A stretch of 64,000 nt of DNA. Source: Streptomyces longhuiensis. Its GTDB lineage: Bacteria > Actinomycetota > Actinomycetes > Streptomycetales > Streptomycetaceae. Each line of letters starts with the position of its first letter. Position 1 is the stretch's first letter. Shown here one piece after another: positions 8,521 through 17,268 of the stretch. Under the pieces are notes generated by a model. That model ran no database searches, was not told the DNA's origin, and worked only from the letters and a program-made list of their open reading frames with translations. Made by a program: the position numbers and the translations under genes. The DNA lies in contig NZ_CP085173.1 of the NCBI RefSeq assembly GCF_020616555.1, forward strand, positions 2,480,001 to 2,544,000, read 5' to 3'.

Positions 8521-8532
8521 AGTTACGTAACT
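8521..8532. promoter_or_regulatory. Perfect palindromic operator candidate for the ROK/Dpp operon
   Basis: AGTTACGTAACT is a perfect 12-bp palindrome in an AT-rich patch 36 bases upstream of the ROK kinase start. It overlaps the best -10 candidate of that promoter, read on the minus strand. The expected binder is the operon's own ROK regulator; this is inference from position. Confidence 0.5.
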
Positions 8533-8628
8533 AAACGAGGTTGCCCGGGACTGTACGCGCGATGCGCCTCGTGCGTAAGTCCTCAGGCGCGCAAGGAAGT
8601 TGACGATCTTCCGAGGCTTCCGGGGAAC

Positions 8629-8661
8629 GACAAGGCCCCCGGGAGAACCCGGGGGCCTGTC
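8629..8661 (-). terminator. Terminator after the chitinase gene
   Basis: AGGCCCCCGGG (8633-8643) and CCCGGGGGCCT (8648-8658) form an 11-bp GC-rich stem around the tetraloop AGAA, about 20 bases after the chitinase stop. It separates chitinase transcription from the ROK/Dpp operon on the same strand. Confidence 0.8.
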
Positions 8662-8677
8662 CTGCGCCTGCGCGTGC

Positions 8678-10369
8678 TCAGCCGGTGAACCCGGCGGTGA
8701 TCTTCGTGAACTGCCAGTTGTCCTGGCTGATGCCGGAGCAGTTCTCCGCCACTCCCCCGCCCGCGCACGGCCGGTCACGGTTGACCGACCAGAAGGCGAG
8801 GCGTGCGATGTGGTGGCTGTTGGCCCAGTCCTTGACCTGGGTCCAGATCGCCGGCGTCGTGGTCTCCTGCTGGTCGCTGAGGCCGTTCATGCCGGAGATG
8901 CCGATGTGCCCGTACGCCGTCGTGTCGTCCCAGCCGTAGACCGACTTGAGCTTGGCCTTGAGGCCCTCGGCGGCGTTCACGGTGCTGCCGTACATGTCGG
9001 AGCCGCCGCCGAAGTCGAACGGCATGATCGTGAAGACGTCGATGCCCGCGTTCAGGGCCTTGGACTGCTCGATGAGGCGGTTGCCGTAGTACGTCGGTCC
9101 GGTCGTCGAGGTGCCGAAGGTGAGGATCGTGCGCAGGCCCGGGTTGTTGGCCTTGACGATCTTCAGGGCGCCCAGGATGCGGTCCTGGACGGCTTCGTTC
9201 TCGAACTCGTCGGAGTTCTCGATGTCGACGTCGATGGCCTTGAGCCCGTACGCGTCGATGACCTTCTGGTAGGCGCCCGCGAGGGCTTCGGGGGTCGAGC
9301 AGTTGGGGCCGAGCTTGTTGCCGCTCCAGCCGCCGATGGACGGGACGACGTCACCGCCCGCGGAGCGGATGGCGTTGATCGCGGTCTGGTCCTGGCCGCC
9401 GGTGAGGGCGCGCTGGCCGTCCCAGGCCGGGTTGCAGCCTCCGGAGGAGAGGACGAACGCCATCGTGAACCACTTGACGCCGGTCGCGTTCATCACCGTG
9501 GCCGGGCTGGGCGGGGAACCCCAGCCGGTGTAGAAGTACGGGGCCGCCTGCTTGAAACCGGTCCCGCCGCCGGAGCCCTGATCGGTGGTCACGGAGACCG
9601 AGTTGGAGGCGGCCGAGGCATTGCCGGCCGCGTCGTGGGCCTTGACCGTGAAGGCGTACGCGGTGCTCGGGGAGAGGCCGCTGACGGTGGCGCTCGTGCC
9701 GGAGACCGTCAGGAGCTTGTTGCTGCCGCCGCTGTAGATGTCGTAGCCGGTGACGCCGACGTTGTCGCTCGCCCCGGTCCAGGACAGGGAGACGCTCGTC
9801 GAGGTCTTGCCGGTGGACTTCAGGGCCGTCGGGGCGGTGGGCGCCTGGGTGTCGCCGCCCCCGCCGCCGGGCCCGTCGAGGCTGATGTCGTCGGCGTAGT
9901 AGGTGCCTTGCGCGTACCAGCCCTGGGTGTAGATGGTGGCGCTGGTCTGGGAGGCGCCGGTCGTGAACTGCACCGTGAGCTGACTGTAGGCCGTCGGCGA
10001 CTGCGTCCAGGTCGAGGCCCCGCCGTCCACGCCGAGGTAGACGTAGTTGCCGCGCACCCAGCCCGAGAGGGTGTACGCGGTGTTCGGCTGGACGGAGACG
10101 GTCTGGCTGCACTTCGCGTTGTCACTGGAACTGGCCGCCCCCGCCAGGGCTTTGGTGCCGCCGTGGACCGGGCTGGACACGACCGAGCCGAGCCCGCCGG
10201 AGCAGGTCCACGGGCTCGTGCTGCCGCTTTCGAAGCCCGCGTTGGACAGCACGTTGGCCGCCTGCGCGGTGGTGGGGAGGGCGACCGCGCCGGCCACGGC
10301 GAGTGCGGCGGATCCGATGAGGGCGAGAAGGCGGGGCCTTCCGGAGCGTCTCTTGCGTCTGGAGAACAC
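8678..10369 (-). CDS. Secreted GH18 chitinase with CBM and fibronectin III domain
   Basis: 563 residues. A GTG at 10367-10369 with GGGAG eight bases upstream starts a Sec signal peptide (RRKRRSGRPRLLALIG... to TTAQA). The mature protein has a carbohydrate-binding module at about 38-165 (NVLSNAGFESG...YADDISLDG), a Gly-rich linker, a fibronectin III domain (about 175-260) and a GH18 catalytic domain (about 280-563). The catalytic DxDxE motif is present in AIDVDIEN. It should hydrolyse chitin outside the cell. The promoter region carries a DasR-like box, fitting induction by amino sugars. The gene faces the same way as the ROK/Dpp uptake operon just downstream. Confidence 0.95.
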   Translation of the reverse strand: MFSRRKRRSGRPRLLALIGSAALAVAGAVALPTTAQAANVLSNAGFESGSTSPWTCSGGLGSVVSSPVHGGTKALAGAASSSDNAKCSQTVSVQPNTAYTLSGWVRGNYVYLGVDGGASTWTQSPTAYSQLTVQFTTGASQTSATIYTQGWYAQGTYYADDISLDGPGGGGGDTQAPTAPTALKSTGKTSTSVSLSWTGASDNVGVTGYDIYSGGSNKLLTVSGTSATVSGLSPSTAYAFTVKAHDAAGNASAASNSVSVTTDQGSGGGTGFKQAAPYFYTGWGSPPSPATVMNATGVKWFTMAFVLSSGGCNPAWDGQRALTGGQDQTAINAIRSAGGDVVPSIGGWSGNKLGPNCSTPEALAGAYQKVIDAYGLKAIDVDIENSDEFENEAVQDRILGALKIVKANNPGLRTILTFGTSTTGPTYYGNRLIEQSKALNAGIDVFTIMPFDFGGGSDMYGSTVNAAEGLKAKLKSVYGWDDTTAYGHIGISGMNGLSDQQETTTPAIWTQVKDWANSHHIARLAFWSVNRDRPCAGGGVAENCSGISQDNWQFTKITAGFTG

Positions 10370-10387
10370 ATGAACTCCCGGTGGGGG

Positions 10388-10458
10388 CAAGGGGATTGGA
10401 CCGGACACCAGCGGCGCGCGAGGCGCGACCACCAAGTTGGTATGGACCAATCCCCTTG
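10388..10458. repeat. Inverted repeat in the chitinase leader
   Basis: CAAGGGGATTGGACC (10388-10402) and GGACCAATCCCCTTG (10444-10458) are inverted copies with one mismatch, separated by 41 bases. They lie in the leader and promoter region of the chitinase gene, starting 19 bases before its GTG. The right arm overlaps the DasR-like box. The repeat could be paired binding sites, a long RNA hairpin, or a terminator for the phosphatase gene ending at 10482. Confidence 0.7.
10436..10451. promoter_or_regulatory. DasR-like (dre) operator candidate
   Basis: GTTGGTATGGACCAAT keeps the TGGT-N4-ACCA core and flanking bases of the DasR consensus known from Streptomyces chitin and GlcNAc genes. It is placed about 70 bases upstream of the chitinase start. 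DasR is the GntR-type repressor released by glucosamine-6-phosphate. Confidence 0.6.
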
Positions 10459-10481
10459 TCAAGACCCCGCGTTCACTCGGC

Positions 10482-11081
10482 TCACTCGCGTCCGGGCGCC
10501 CGCACGTTCCACTCCGCGATCACCGGTCGCCCGTGTTCCGCCGAAAGGCGGCTCACCGTCCCGGTCGCCAGCTGGAACAACCGGCCGTCCGCCGGGGCGA
10601 GGCCCAGGCGGCGGGCCGTGAGCACGCGCAGGACGTGGGCGTGGGCCACCAGGACCACATCGCCCTCGGCGAGCGCGGGTGCCACGCGGGCCAGGACGCG
10701 GTCGACCCGCTCGCCCACGGCCTCCGGGGACTCGCCGGGCCCGCCTTCGGGACCCTGCGGGACGCCCTGGGTCCACAGGTCCCAGTCGGGGCGGGTGCGG
10801 TGGATCTCGCGGGTGGTGACGCCTTCGTAGGCGCCGTAGTGCCACTCATGGAGATCCGCCTCGGTCCTGGCCCCGCTCAGGCCCGCGAGGTCGGCGGTGC
10901 GGACCGCGCGGCCGAGCGGGCTGGTGAGGACGAGGGCGTACGGACGTCCGGCGAGGAGCGGGGCGAGGGACTTGGCCTGTTCCTCGCCGTGCTGGGTGAG
11001 GGGCTTGTCCGTCCAGCTGGTGTGCTGTCCGGACAGGCTCCACTCCGTTTCGCCGTGGCGGACCAGCAGGAGGTCGCCCAT
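10482..11081 (-). CDS. Histidine phosphatase family protein
   Basis: 199 residues. The RHGETEW motif places the phospho-accepting histidine at residue 9; the second histidine is in VLVAHAHVLR. This is the phosphoglycerate-mutase-like branch-1 fold, which contains both mutases and small-molecule phosphatases. The gene starts 19 bases after gnd in the pentose phosphate operon, suggesting a sugar-phosphate substrate, but its function is not established. The ATG has a GAGGGAG ribosome site. Last gene of the operon. Confidence 0.88.
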   Translation of the reverse strand: MGDLLLVRHGETEWSLSGQHTSWTDKPLTQHGEEQAKSLAPLLAGRPYALVLTSPLGRAVRTADLAGLSGARTEADLHEWHYGAYEGVTTREIHRTRPDWDLWTQGVPQGPEGGPGESPEAVGERVDRVLARVAPALAEGDVVLVAHAHVLRVLTARRLGLAPADGRLFQLATGTVSRLSAEHGRPVIAEWNVRAPGRE

Positions 11082-11100
11082 GGCTGTCGTCTCCCTCTGA

Positions 11101-11985
11101 TTACTTCTTCTCGACGGCGTGGCCGCCGAACTGATTGCGCAGCGCGGCGATCATCTTCATCTGCGGTGAGTCGTCCTGGCGCGAGGCGAAGCGCGCGAAC
11201 AGGGACGCGGTGATCGCGGGCAGCGGCACCGCGTTGTCGATGGCCGCCTCGACCGTCCAGCGGCCCTCACCGGAGTCGGCGGCGAAGCCGCGCAGCTTCT
11301 CCAGGTGCTCGTCGTCGTCCAGCGCGTTGACCGCCAGGTCGAGCAGCCAGGAACGGATGACCGTGCCCTCCTGCCAGGAGCGGAAGACCTCCCGCACATC
11401 GGTGACGGAGTCGACCTTCTCCAGGAGCTCCCAGCCCTCGGCGTAGGCCTGCATCATGGCGTACTCGATGCCGTTGTGGACCATCTTGGAGAAGTGCCCG
11501 GCGCCGACCTTGCCGGCGTGGACGTAGCCGAAGTCGCCTTCGGGCTTGAGGGCGTCGAAAACGGGCTGGACGCGGGCGATGTGCTCCTTGTCGCCGCCGA
11601 CCATGAGGGCGTAGCCGTTCTCCAGACCCCAGACACCGCCGGAGACGCCGGCGTCGACGAAGCCGATGCCCTTGGTGGCGAGCTCGGCGGCGTGCTTCTC
11701 GTCGTCGGTCCAGCGCGAGTTGCCGCCGTCCACGACGATGTCGCCGGGCGAGAGGAGTTCCTTCAGCTCGTCGATCGTCGACTGGGTGGCGGCGCCCGCG
11801 GGGACCATCACCCAGACCACGCGCGGGCCTTCGAGCCGGTCGACGAGCTCGGCGAGCGAGTCGACGTCGGAGACCTCGGGATTGCGGTCGTAGCCGATGA
11901 CGGTGTGGCCGGCGCGGCGGATGCGCTCGCGCATGTTGCCGCCCATCTTGCCGAGGCCGATGAGTCCGAGCTGTATCGCGGTCAT
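11101..11985 (-). CDS. gnd: 6-phosphogluconate dehydrogenase, decarboxylating (short form)
   Basis: 294 residues. It oxidises and decarboxylates 6-phosphogluconate to ribulose 5-phosphate. The N-terminal Rossmann motif is GLIGLGKMGGNM, followed by DGGNSRWTDDE and the catalytic region VGAGHFSKMVHNGIEYAMM. The length fits the short class of about 300 residues rather than the 470-residue E. coli type. The ATG at 11983-11985 is eight bases after the pgi stop; a longer in-frame extension would overlap pgi and is not needed. In this operon it uses the product of the Zwf branch and of the gluconate kinase encoded at 30321. Confidence 0.95.
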   Translation of the reverse strand: MTAIQLGLIGLGKMGGNMRERIRRAGHTVIGYDRNPEVSDVDSLAELVDRLEGPRVVWVMVPAGAATQSTIDELKELLSPGDIVVDGGNSRWTDDEKHAAELATKGIGFVDAGVSGGVWGLENGYALMVGGDKEHIARVQPVFDALKPEGDFGYVHAGKVGAGHFSKMVHNGIEYAMMQAYAEGWELLEKVDSVTDVREVFRSWQEGTVIRSWLLDLAVNALDDDEHLEKLRGFAADSGEGRWTVEAAIDNAVPLPAITASLFARFASRQDDSPQMKMIAALRNQFGGHAVEKK

Positions 11986-11993
11986 GTCTGTCT

Positions 11994-13640
11994 TCACTTC
12001 TTCCGGAGCGTGCGGTAGGTGGCGACGAGCGCCTGGGTGGAGGCATCGAGGCCGGGGACGTCGGCGCCCTGGGTGAGGGCGGGTTCGACGCGCTTGGCGA
12101 GGACCTTGCCGAGTTCGACGCCCCACTGGTCGAAGGAGTCGATGTTCCAGACGGCGCCCTGGACGAACACCTTGTGCTCGTAGAGGGCGATGAGCTGGCC
12201 CAGGACGGAAGGCGTGAGTTCCTTCGCCAGGATGGTGGTCGTGGGGTGGTTGCCCTTGAAGGTGCGGTGCGGCACCTGCGCCTCGGCGACGCCCTCGGCG
12301 CGGACCTCGTCGGCGGTCTTGCCGAAGGCGAGGGCCTGGCCCTGCGCGAACAGGTTGGCCATCAACAGATCGTGCTGGTCGGCCAGTTGGGCCGAGAGCT
12401 CGCCGACCGGGCGGGCGAAGCCGATCAGGTCGGCCGGGATGAGCTTCGTGCCCTGGTGGATGAGCTGGTAGTAGGCGTGCTGCCCGTTGGTGCCGGGGGT
12501 GCCCCAGACGACGGGACCCGTCTGCCAGTCCACCGGGCGGCCCTCGCGGTCCACGGACTTGCCGTTGGACTCCATGTCGAGCTGCTGGAGGTACGCCGTG
12601 AACTTGGACAGGTAGTGCGAGTACGGGAGCACCGCGTGCGACTGGGCGCCGTGGAAGTTGCCGTACCAGATGCCCAACAGGCCCATCAGGAGCGGAGCGT
12701 TCGCCTCGGCGGGGGCGGTGCGGAAGTGCTCGTCGACGAGGTGGAACCCGTCGAGCATCTCCCGGAAGGCGTCCGGGCCGATCGCGATCATCAGCGAGAG
12801 GCCGATGGCCGAGTCGTACGAGTAACGGCCTCCGACCCAGTCCCAGAACTCGAACATGTTGGCCGTGTCGATGCCGAAGTCGGACACCTTCTCGGCGTTC
12901 GTCGACAGGGCCACGAAGTGCTTCGCGACCGCCGAGTCGTCGCCGAGCGCCGTGAGCAGCCAGCTGCGTGCCGCCGTGGCGTTGGTGATCGTCTCGATCG
13001 TGGTGAACGTCTTCGAGGCGATGATGAACAGCGTCTCGGCCGGGTCGAGATCACGCACGGCCTCGTGCAGGTCAGCACCGTCCACGTTCGACACGAAACG
13101 GACCGTCAGGTCCCGGTCGGTGAAGGAGCGAAGCACCTCGTACGCCATCGCGGGACCCAGGTCCGAGCCGCCGATGCCGATGTTCACGACGTTCTTGATC
13201 CGCTTGCCGGTGTGCCCCGTCCACTCCCCCGAACGGACCTTGCCCGCGAACACGGCCATCTTGTCGAGGACGGCGTGCACCTGCGGGACGACGTTCTCAC
13301 CGTCGACCTCGACCACCGCGTCACGCGGGGCCCGCAACGCCGTGTGCAGCACGGCCCGGTCCTCCGTCGTATTGATCTTCTCGCCGCGGAACATCGCGTC
13401 GCGCTGCCCGAACACGTCGGTGGCGACGGCCAGTTCCTGGAGCAGGGCGAGCGTCTCGTCCGTGATCAGGTGCTTGGAGTAGTCGACGTGCAGGTCGCCG
13501 ACCTGGACGGTGTAGCGCCCGGCGCGGTCCGGGTCGGTGGTGAACAGATCCCGCAGATGGACCTGGCGCTGCTTCGCGCGGTGGTCCGAAAGGGCCGTCC
13601 ACTGGGGGCGGACCGTGAGATGCGGGGTGGTGTCAGGCAT
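11994..13640 (-). CDS. pgi: Glucose-6-phosphate isomerase
   Basis: 548 residues, the normal length for the large PGI family. Signatures seen are [23 protein letters not shown], and the phosphate and catalytic regions around LLGIWYGNF and [11 protein letters not shown]. It interconverts glucose 6-phosphate and fructose 6-phosphate. It overlaps opcA by eight bases, so translation is coupled. Its position between opcA and gnd is where a lactonase gene is often found; none is present here. Confidence 0.97.
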   Translation of the reverse strand: MPDTTPHLTVRPQWTALSDHRAKQRQVHLRDLFTTDPDRAGRYTVQVGDLHVDYSKHLITDETLALLQELAVATDVFGQRDAMFRGEKINTTEDRAVLHTALRAPRDAVVEVDGENVVPQVHAVLDKMAVFAGKVRSGEWTGHTGKRIKNVVNIGIGGSDLGPAMAYEVLRSFTDRDLTVRFVSNVDGADLHEAVRDLDPAETLFIIASKTFTTIETITNATAARSWLLTALGDDSAVAKHFVALSTNAEKVSDFGIDTANMFEFWDWVGGRYSYDSAIGLSLMIAIGPDAFREMLDGFHLVDEHFRTAPAEANAPLLMGLLGIWYGNFHGAQSHAVLPYSHYLSKFTAYLQQLDMESNGKSVDREGRPVDWQTGPVVWGTPGTNGQHAYYQLIHQGTKLIPADLIGFARPVGELSAQLADQHDLLMANLFAQGQALAFGKTADEVRAEGVAEAQVPHRTFKGNHPTTTILAKELTPSVLGQLIALYEHKVFVQGAVWNIDSFDQWGVELGKVLAKRVEPALTQGADVPGLDASTQALVATYRTLRKK

Positions 13641-14568
13641 GTTGAACGCGCTCCTTGGTGCCGTCGCCGCGCAGGGCGATGGCGTACATCTCGTCCGCGT
13701 CGAGGCGGCGGAGTTCTTCGGCGATCAGCTCGGAGGTGGTGCGGACCTTGAGGGCCAGGGTGCGCTGCGGCTGGCCGGGCAGGGTGAGCTGCGCGAGGGG
13801 CCCGTCGGGGCGGTCGATGCGGATCTCGCCGCCGGCCGTGCCGAGGCGGACGGCGGTGACGACCGGGCCCGCGGTGGTGACGCGCTCGACGGGCACGCCG
13901 AGGCGGACACCCAGCCAGCGGGCGAGCAGCTCGGCGCTGGGGTTCTCGGCCTCGCTCTCGACGGCCGCCGAGGTGATCTCGGCGCCGGCCTGATCGAGGG
14001 CGGCGGCGAGCATGGAGCGCCACGGGGTGAGGCGGGTCCAGGCGAGATCGGTGTCGCCGGGGGCGTACGAGGCGGCGCGGGCGGCCAGCGCGGTCAGCGG
14101 GTCCTCGACGGCGTACGTGTCGGTGATGCGGCGCTGGGCGAGCGCGCCCAGGGGGTCCTTGGCGGGAACCTCGGGGGCGTCGACGGGCCACCAGACGACG
14201 ACGGGCGCGTCCGGGAGCAGCAGCGGCAGGACGACGGAGTCGGCGTGCTGACCGACCTCGCCGTACAGGCGCAGCAGGACGGTCTCGCCGGTCCCGGCGT
14301 CCGCGCCGACCCTGACCTCGGCGTCGAGGCGGTTGCCCTGGCGGTCGCGGGGCGAGCGGGCGTGCCGCTTGATCACGACGAGGGTGCGCGAGGGGTGCTC
14401 GCGGGAGGCCTCCTCGGCGGCCTTGATGGAGTCGTAGGCGTTCTCCTCGTCGGTCACGATGACCATCGTGAGGACCATGCCCACGGCCGGGGTGCCAATC
14501 GCCCTGCGGCCTTCCACCAGGGCCTTGTTGACCTTGCTTGCCGTCGTGTCGGTGAGGTCGATCTTCAT
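13633..14568 (-). CDS. opcA: Glucose-6-phosphate dehydrogenase assembly protein OpcA
   Basis: 311 residues, soluble, with no catalytic motif. OpcA is the known partner that allosterically activates or assembles G6PDH in actinobacteria and cyanobacteria. Recognised from its N-terminus ([17 protein letters not shown]), VVWWPVDAP and its position directly after zwf. The ATG at 14566-14568 overlaps the zwf stop in ATGA. Confidence 0.95.
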   Translation of the reverse strand: MKIDLTDTTASKVNKALVEGRRAIGTPAVGMVLTMVIVTDEENAYDSIKAAEEASREHPSRTLVVIKRHARSPRDRQGNRLDAEVRVGADAGTGETVLLRLYGEVGQHADSVVLPLLLPDAPVVVWWPVDAPEVPAKDPLGALAQRRITDTYAVEDPLTALAARAASYAPGDTDLAWTRLTPWRSMLAAALDQAGAEITSAAVESEAENPSAELLARWLGVRLGVPVERVTTAGPVVTAVRLGTAGGEIRIDRPDGPLAQLTLPGQPQRTLALKVRTTSELIAEELRRLDADEMYAIALRGDGTKERVQHA

Positions 14569-16097
14569 GGCCTGCGCCAGCTCCGTCCGTCTCGTGCGAG
14601 CATCTCGTCCGCTTCCTTCGGGCCCCAGCTTCCCGAGGCGTACTGCGCGGGCCGGCCGTGGGCGTCCCAGTGGCCCTCGATCGGGTCGAGGATCTTCCAG
14701 GACTCCTCCACCTCCTCCGTACGGGGGAAGAGGTTGGCGTCGCCGAGCAGAACGTCCAGGATGAGCCGTTCGTACGCCTCCGGGCTGGACTCGGTGAAGG
14801 ACTCGCCGTAGGCGAAGTCCATCGACACGTCCCGGATCTCCATCGAGGTACCCGGGACCTTCGAGCCGAAGCGTACGGTCATGCCCTCGTCGGGCTGGAC
14901 CCGGATGACCACGGCGTTCTGGCCGAGTTCCTCCGTGGCGGTGGAGTCGAACGGGGAGTGCGGGGCGCGCTGGAAGACGACGGCGATCTCGGTGACGCGG
15001 CGGCCGAGGCGCTTGCCGGTGCGCAGGTAGAACGGGACGCCCGCCCAGCGGCGGTTGTCGACCTCCAGCTTGATGGCCGCGTAGGTGTCGGTCTTCGACC
15101 TGGGGTCGATGCCGTCTTCCTGGAGGTAGCCGGGGACCTTCTCGCCGCCCTGCCAGCCGGCCGCGTACTGGGCGCGGACGGTGTGCTCGCCGAGGTTCTC
15201 GGGCAGCCGCACCGACTTGAGGACCTTGAGCTTCTCGGTGAGGAGCGACTCGGCGTCGAAGGAGGCGGGTTCCTCCATGGCGGTGAGCGCCATGAGCTGG
15301 AGGAGGTGGTTCTGGATGACATCACGGGCTGCGCCGATGCCGTCGTAGTAGCCGGCGCGGCCGCCGATGCCGATGTCCTCGGCCATCGTGATCTGCACGT
15401 GGTCGACGTAACTCCGGTTCCAGATCGGCTCGTACATCTGGTTGGCGAAGCGGAGGGCCAGGATGTTCTGGACCGTCTCCTTGCCGAGGTAGTGGTCGAT
15501 CCGGAACACCTGGTCCGGGGCGAACACCTCGTGCACGATCGCGTTGAGTTCGCGGGCGCTGGCGAGGTCGTGGCCGAACGGCTTCTCGATGACGGCGCGG
15601 CGCCAGGAGCCCTCGGGTCCGTCGGCGAGGCCGTGCTTCTTGAGCTGCTGCACGACCTGCGGGAAGAACTTCGGCGGCACGGAGAGGTAGAAGGCGTAGT
15701 TGCCGCTCGTGCCGCGCTTCTCGTCGAGGTCGTCGACGGCATCGCCCAGCTGCTTGAACGCCGTGTCGTCGTCGAAGTCGCCGGGGATGAAGCGCATGCC
15801 CTCGACGAGCTGCTGCCAGACCTCCTCGCGGAACTCCGTGCGGGAGTGCTCGCGCACCGCGTCGTGGACGACCTGGGCGAAGTCCTGGTCCTCCCACTCG
15901 CGGCGGGCGAAGCCGACGAGCGAGAAGCCCGGCGGCAGCAGTCCGCGGTTGGCGAGGTCGTAGACGGCCGGCATCAGCTTCTTGCGGGACAGGTCGCCGG
16001 TGACGCCGAAGATGACGAGCCCGGAGGGGCCCGCGATGCGCGGCAGGCGGCGGTCGCGGGGGTCCCTCAGCGGGTTCTGCCAAGCTGTGGTGCTCAC
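14565..16097 (-). CDS. zwf: Glucose-6-phosphate 1-dehydrogenase
   Basis: 510 residues. [19 protein letters not shown] is the NADP-binding region and [13 protein letters not shown] the substrate-binding and catalytic motif. It performs the first step of the oxidative pentose phosphate pathway. The GTG at 16095-16097 overlaps the tal stop (GTGA). A much longer in-frame extension lies inside tal and is a codon-bias artefact. Confidence 0.97.
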   Translation of the reverse strand: MSTTAWQNPLRDPRDRRLPRIAGPSGLVIFGVTGDLSRKKLMPAVYDLANRGLLPPGFSLVGFARREWEDQDFAQVVHDAVREHSRTEFREEVWQQLVEGMRFIPGDFDDDTAFKQLGDAVDDLDEKRGTSGNYAFYLSVPPKFFPQVVQQLKKHGLADGPEGSWRRAVIEKPFGHDLASARELNAIVHEVFAPDQVFRIDHYLGKETVQNILALRFANQMYEPIWNRSYVDHVQITMAEDIGIGGRAGYYDGIGAARDVIQNHLLQLMALTAMEEPASFDAESLLTEKLKVLKSVRLPENLGEHTVRAQYAAGWQGGEKVPGYLQEDGIDPRSKTDTYAAIKLEVDNRRWAGVPFYLRTGKRLGRRVTEIAVVFQRAPHSPFDSTATEELGQNAVVIRVQPDEGMTVRFGSKVPGTSMEIRDVSMDFAYGESFTESSPEAYERLILDVLLGDANLFPRTEEVEESWKILDPIEGHWDAHGRPAQYASGSWGPKEADEMLARDGRSWRRP

Positions 16098-17230
16098 TTG
16101 GCCTGCGCCTCCTTGCCGGCGAGGCGGTTCGCGACGGTGCCGAGCAGGTCGTTCCACGCGACGTCGAACTTGGCGACGCCCTCGTCCTCGAGCTGCTGGA
16201 CGACCTCGTCGTAGGAGATGCCGAGCGCGTCGACGGCCTTGAGGTCGGCGCGGGCCTGCTCGTAGCCGCCCGTCACCGTGTCGCCGGTGATCTCGCCGTG
16301 GTCGGCGGTGGCCTTCAGGGTGCCCTCCGGCATCGTGTTGACCGTGCCGGGGGCGACGAGCTCGTCGACGTACAGGGTGTCCTTGTACGCGGGGTCCTTG
16401 ACGCCGGTGGAGGCCCACAGCGGGCGCTGCTTGTTGGCGCCGGCGGTCTCCAGCTTCGTGGCGCGCTCGGAGGCGAAGGCCTCTTCGTACGCCTCGTAGG
16501 CGAGGCGGGCGTTGGCGAGGGCGGCCCTGCCCTTGAGGGACTTGGCCTCGTCGGTGCCGACCTGGTCGAGGCGCTTGTCGATCTCGGCGTCGACGCGCGA
16601 GACGAAGAAGGAGGCGACGGAGTGGACGCCCGCCAGGTCGATGCCGGCGGACTGCGCCTTCTCCAGGCCCGCGAGGTAGGCGTCCATGACGGCGCGGTAG
16701 CGCTCCAGGGAGAAGATCAGCGTGACGTTGACGCTGATGCCGAGGCCGATGACCTCGGTGATGGCCGGGAGGCCCGCCTTCGTGGCCGGGATCTTGATCA
16801 TGACGTTCGGGCGGTCGACCAGCCAGGACAGCTGCTTGGCCTCGGCGACGGTGGCCTCGGTGTCGTGGGCCAGGCGCGGGTCGACCTCGATGGAGACGCG
16901 GCCGTCGCGGCCCTCGGTCGCGTCGTACACGGGGCGCAGGATGTCGGCGGCGGCGCGGACGTCGGCGGTCGTCATCATGCGGACCGCCTCGTCGACGGTG
17001 ACGCCGCGGGTGGCGAGGTCGGCGAGCTGCTCCTCGTACCCCTCACCGGAGCCGATGGCCGCCTGGAAGATCGAGGGGTTCGTCGTGACGCCCACGACGT
17101 GGCTGTTCTCGATCAGTTCGGCGAGGTTGCCGGACTCGATGCGCTTGCGGGACAGGTCGTCCAGCCAGATGGAAACGCCTTCGCCGGCAAGGGACTTGAG
17201 GGGCTTGACGGTGGAGTCGGCGTTGCTCAT
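16094..17230 (-). CDS. tal: Transaldolase
   Basis: 378 residues, the size of the actinobacterial transaldolase class. The N-terminus [11 protein letters not shown] and TTNPSIFQ are typical, and the Schiff-base lysine lies in [11 protein letters not shown]. It transfers a dihydroxyacetone unit between sugar phosphates. The ATG at 17228-17230 has an AGAAGATGAAG purine tract upstream; another in-frame ATG at 17237-17239 is possible but too close to its ribosome site. The gene follows tkt by 38 bases. The enormous open frame extending upstream is the complement of tkt coding bias. Confidence 0.96.
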   Translation of the reverse strand: MSNADSTVKPLKSLAGEGVSIWLDDLSRKRIESGNLAELIENSHVVGVTTNPSIFQAAIGSGEGYEEQLADLATRGVTVDEAVRMMTTADVRAAADILRPVYDATEGRDGRVSIEVDPRLAHDTEATVAEAKQLSWLVDRPNVMIKIPATKAGLPAITEVIGLGISVNVTLIFSLERYRAVMDAYLAGLEKAQSAGIDLAGVHSVASFFVSRVDAEIDKRLDQVGTDEAKSLKGRAALANARLAYEAYEEAFASERATKLETAGANKQRPLWASTGVKDPAYKDTLYVDELVAPGTVNTMPEGTLKATADHGEITGDTVTGGYEQARADLKAVDALGISYDEVVQQLEDEGVAKFDVAWNDLLGTVANRLAGKEAQAK

Positions 17231-17268
17231 GTTCTTCATCTTCTTTCGGGTGTACGGGTGCGTACGGA

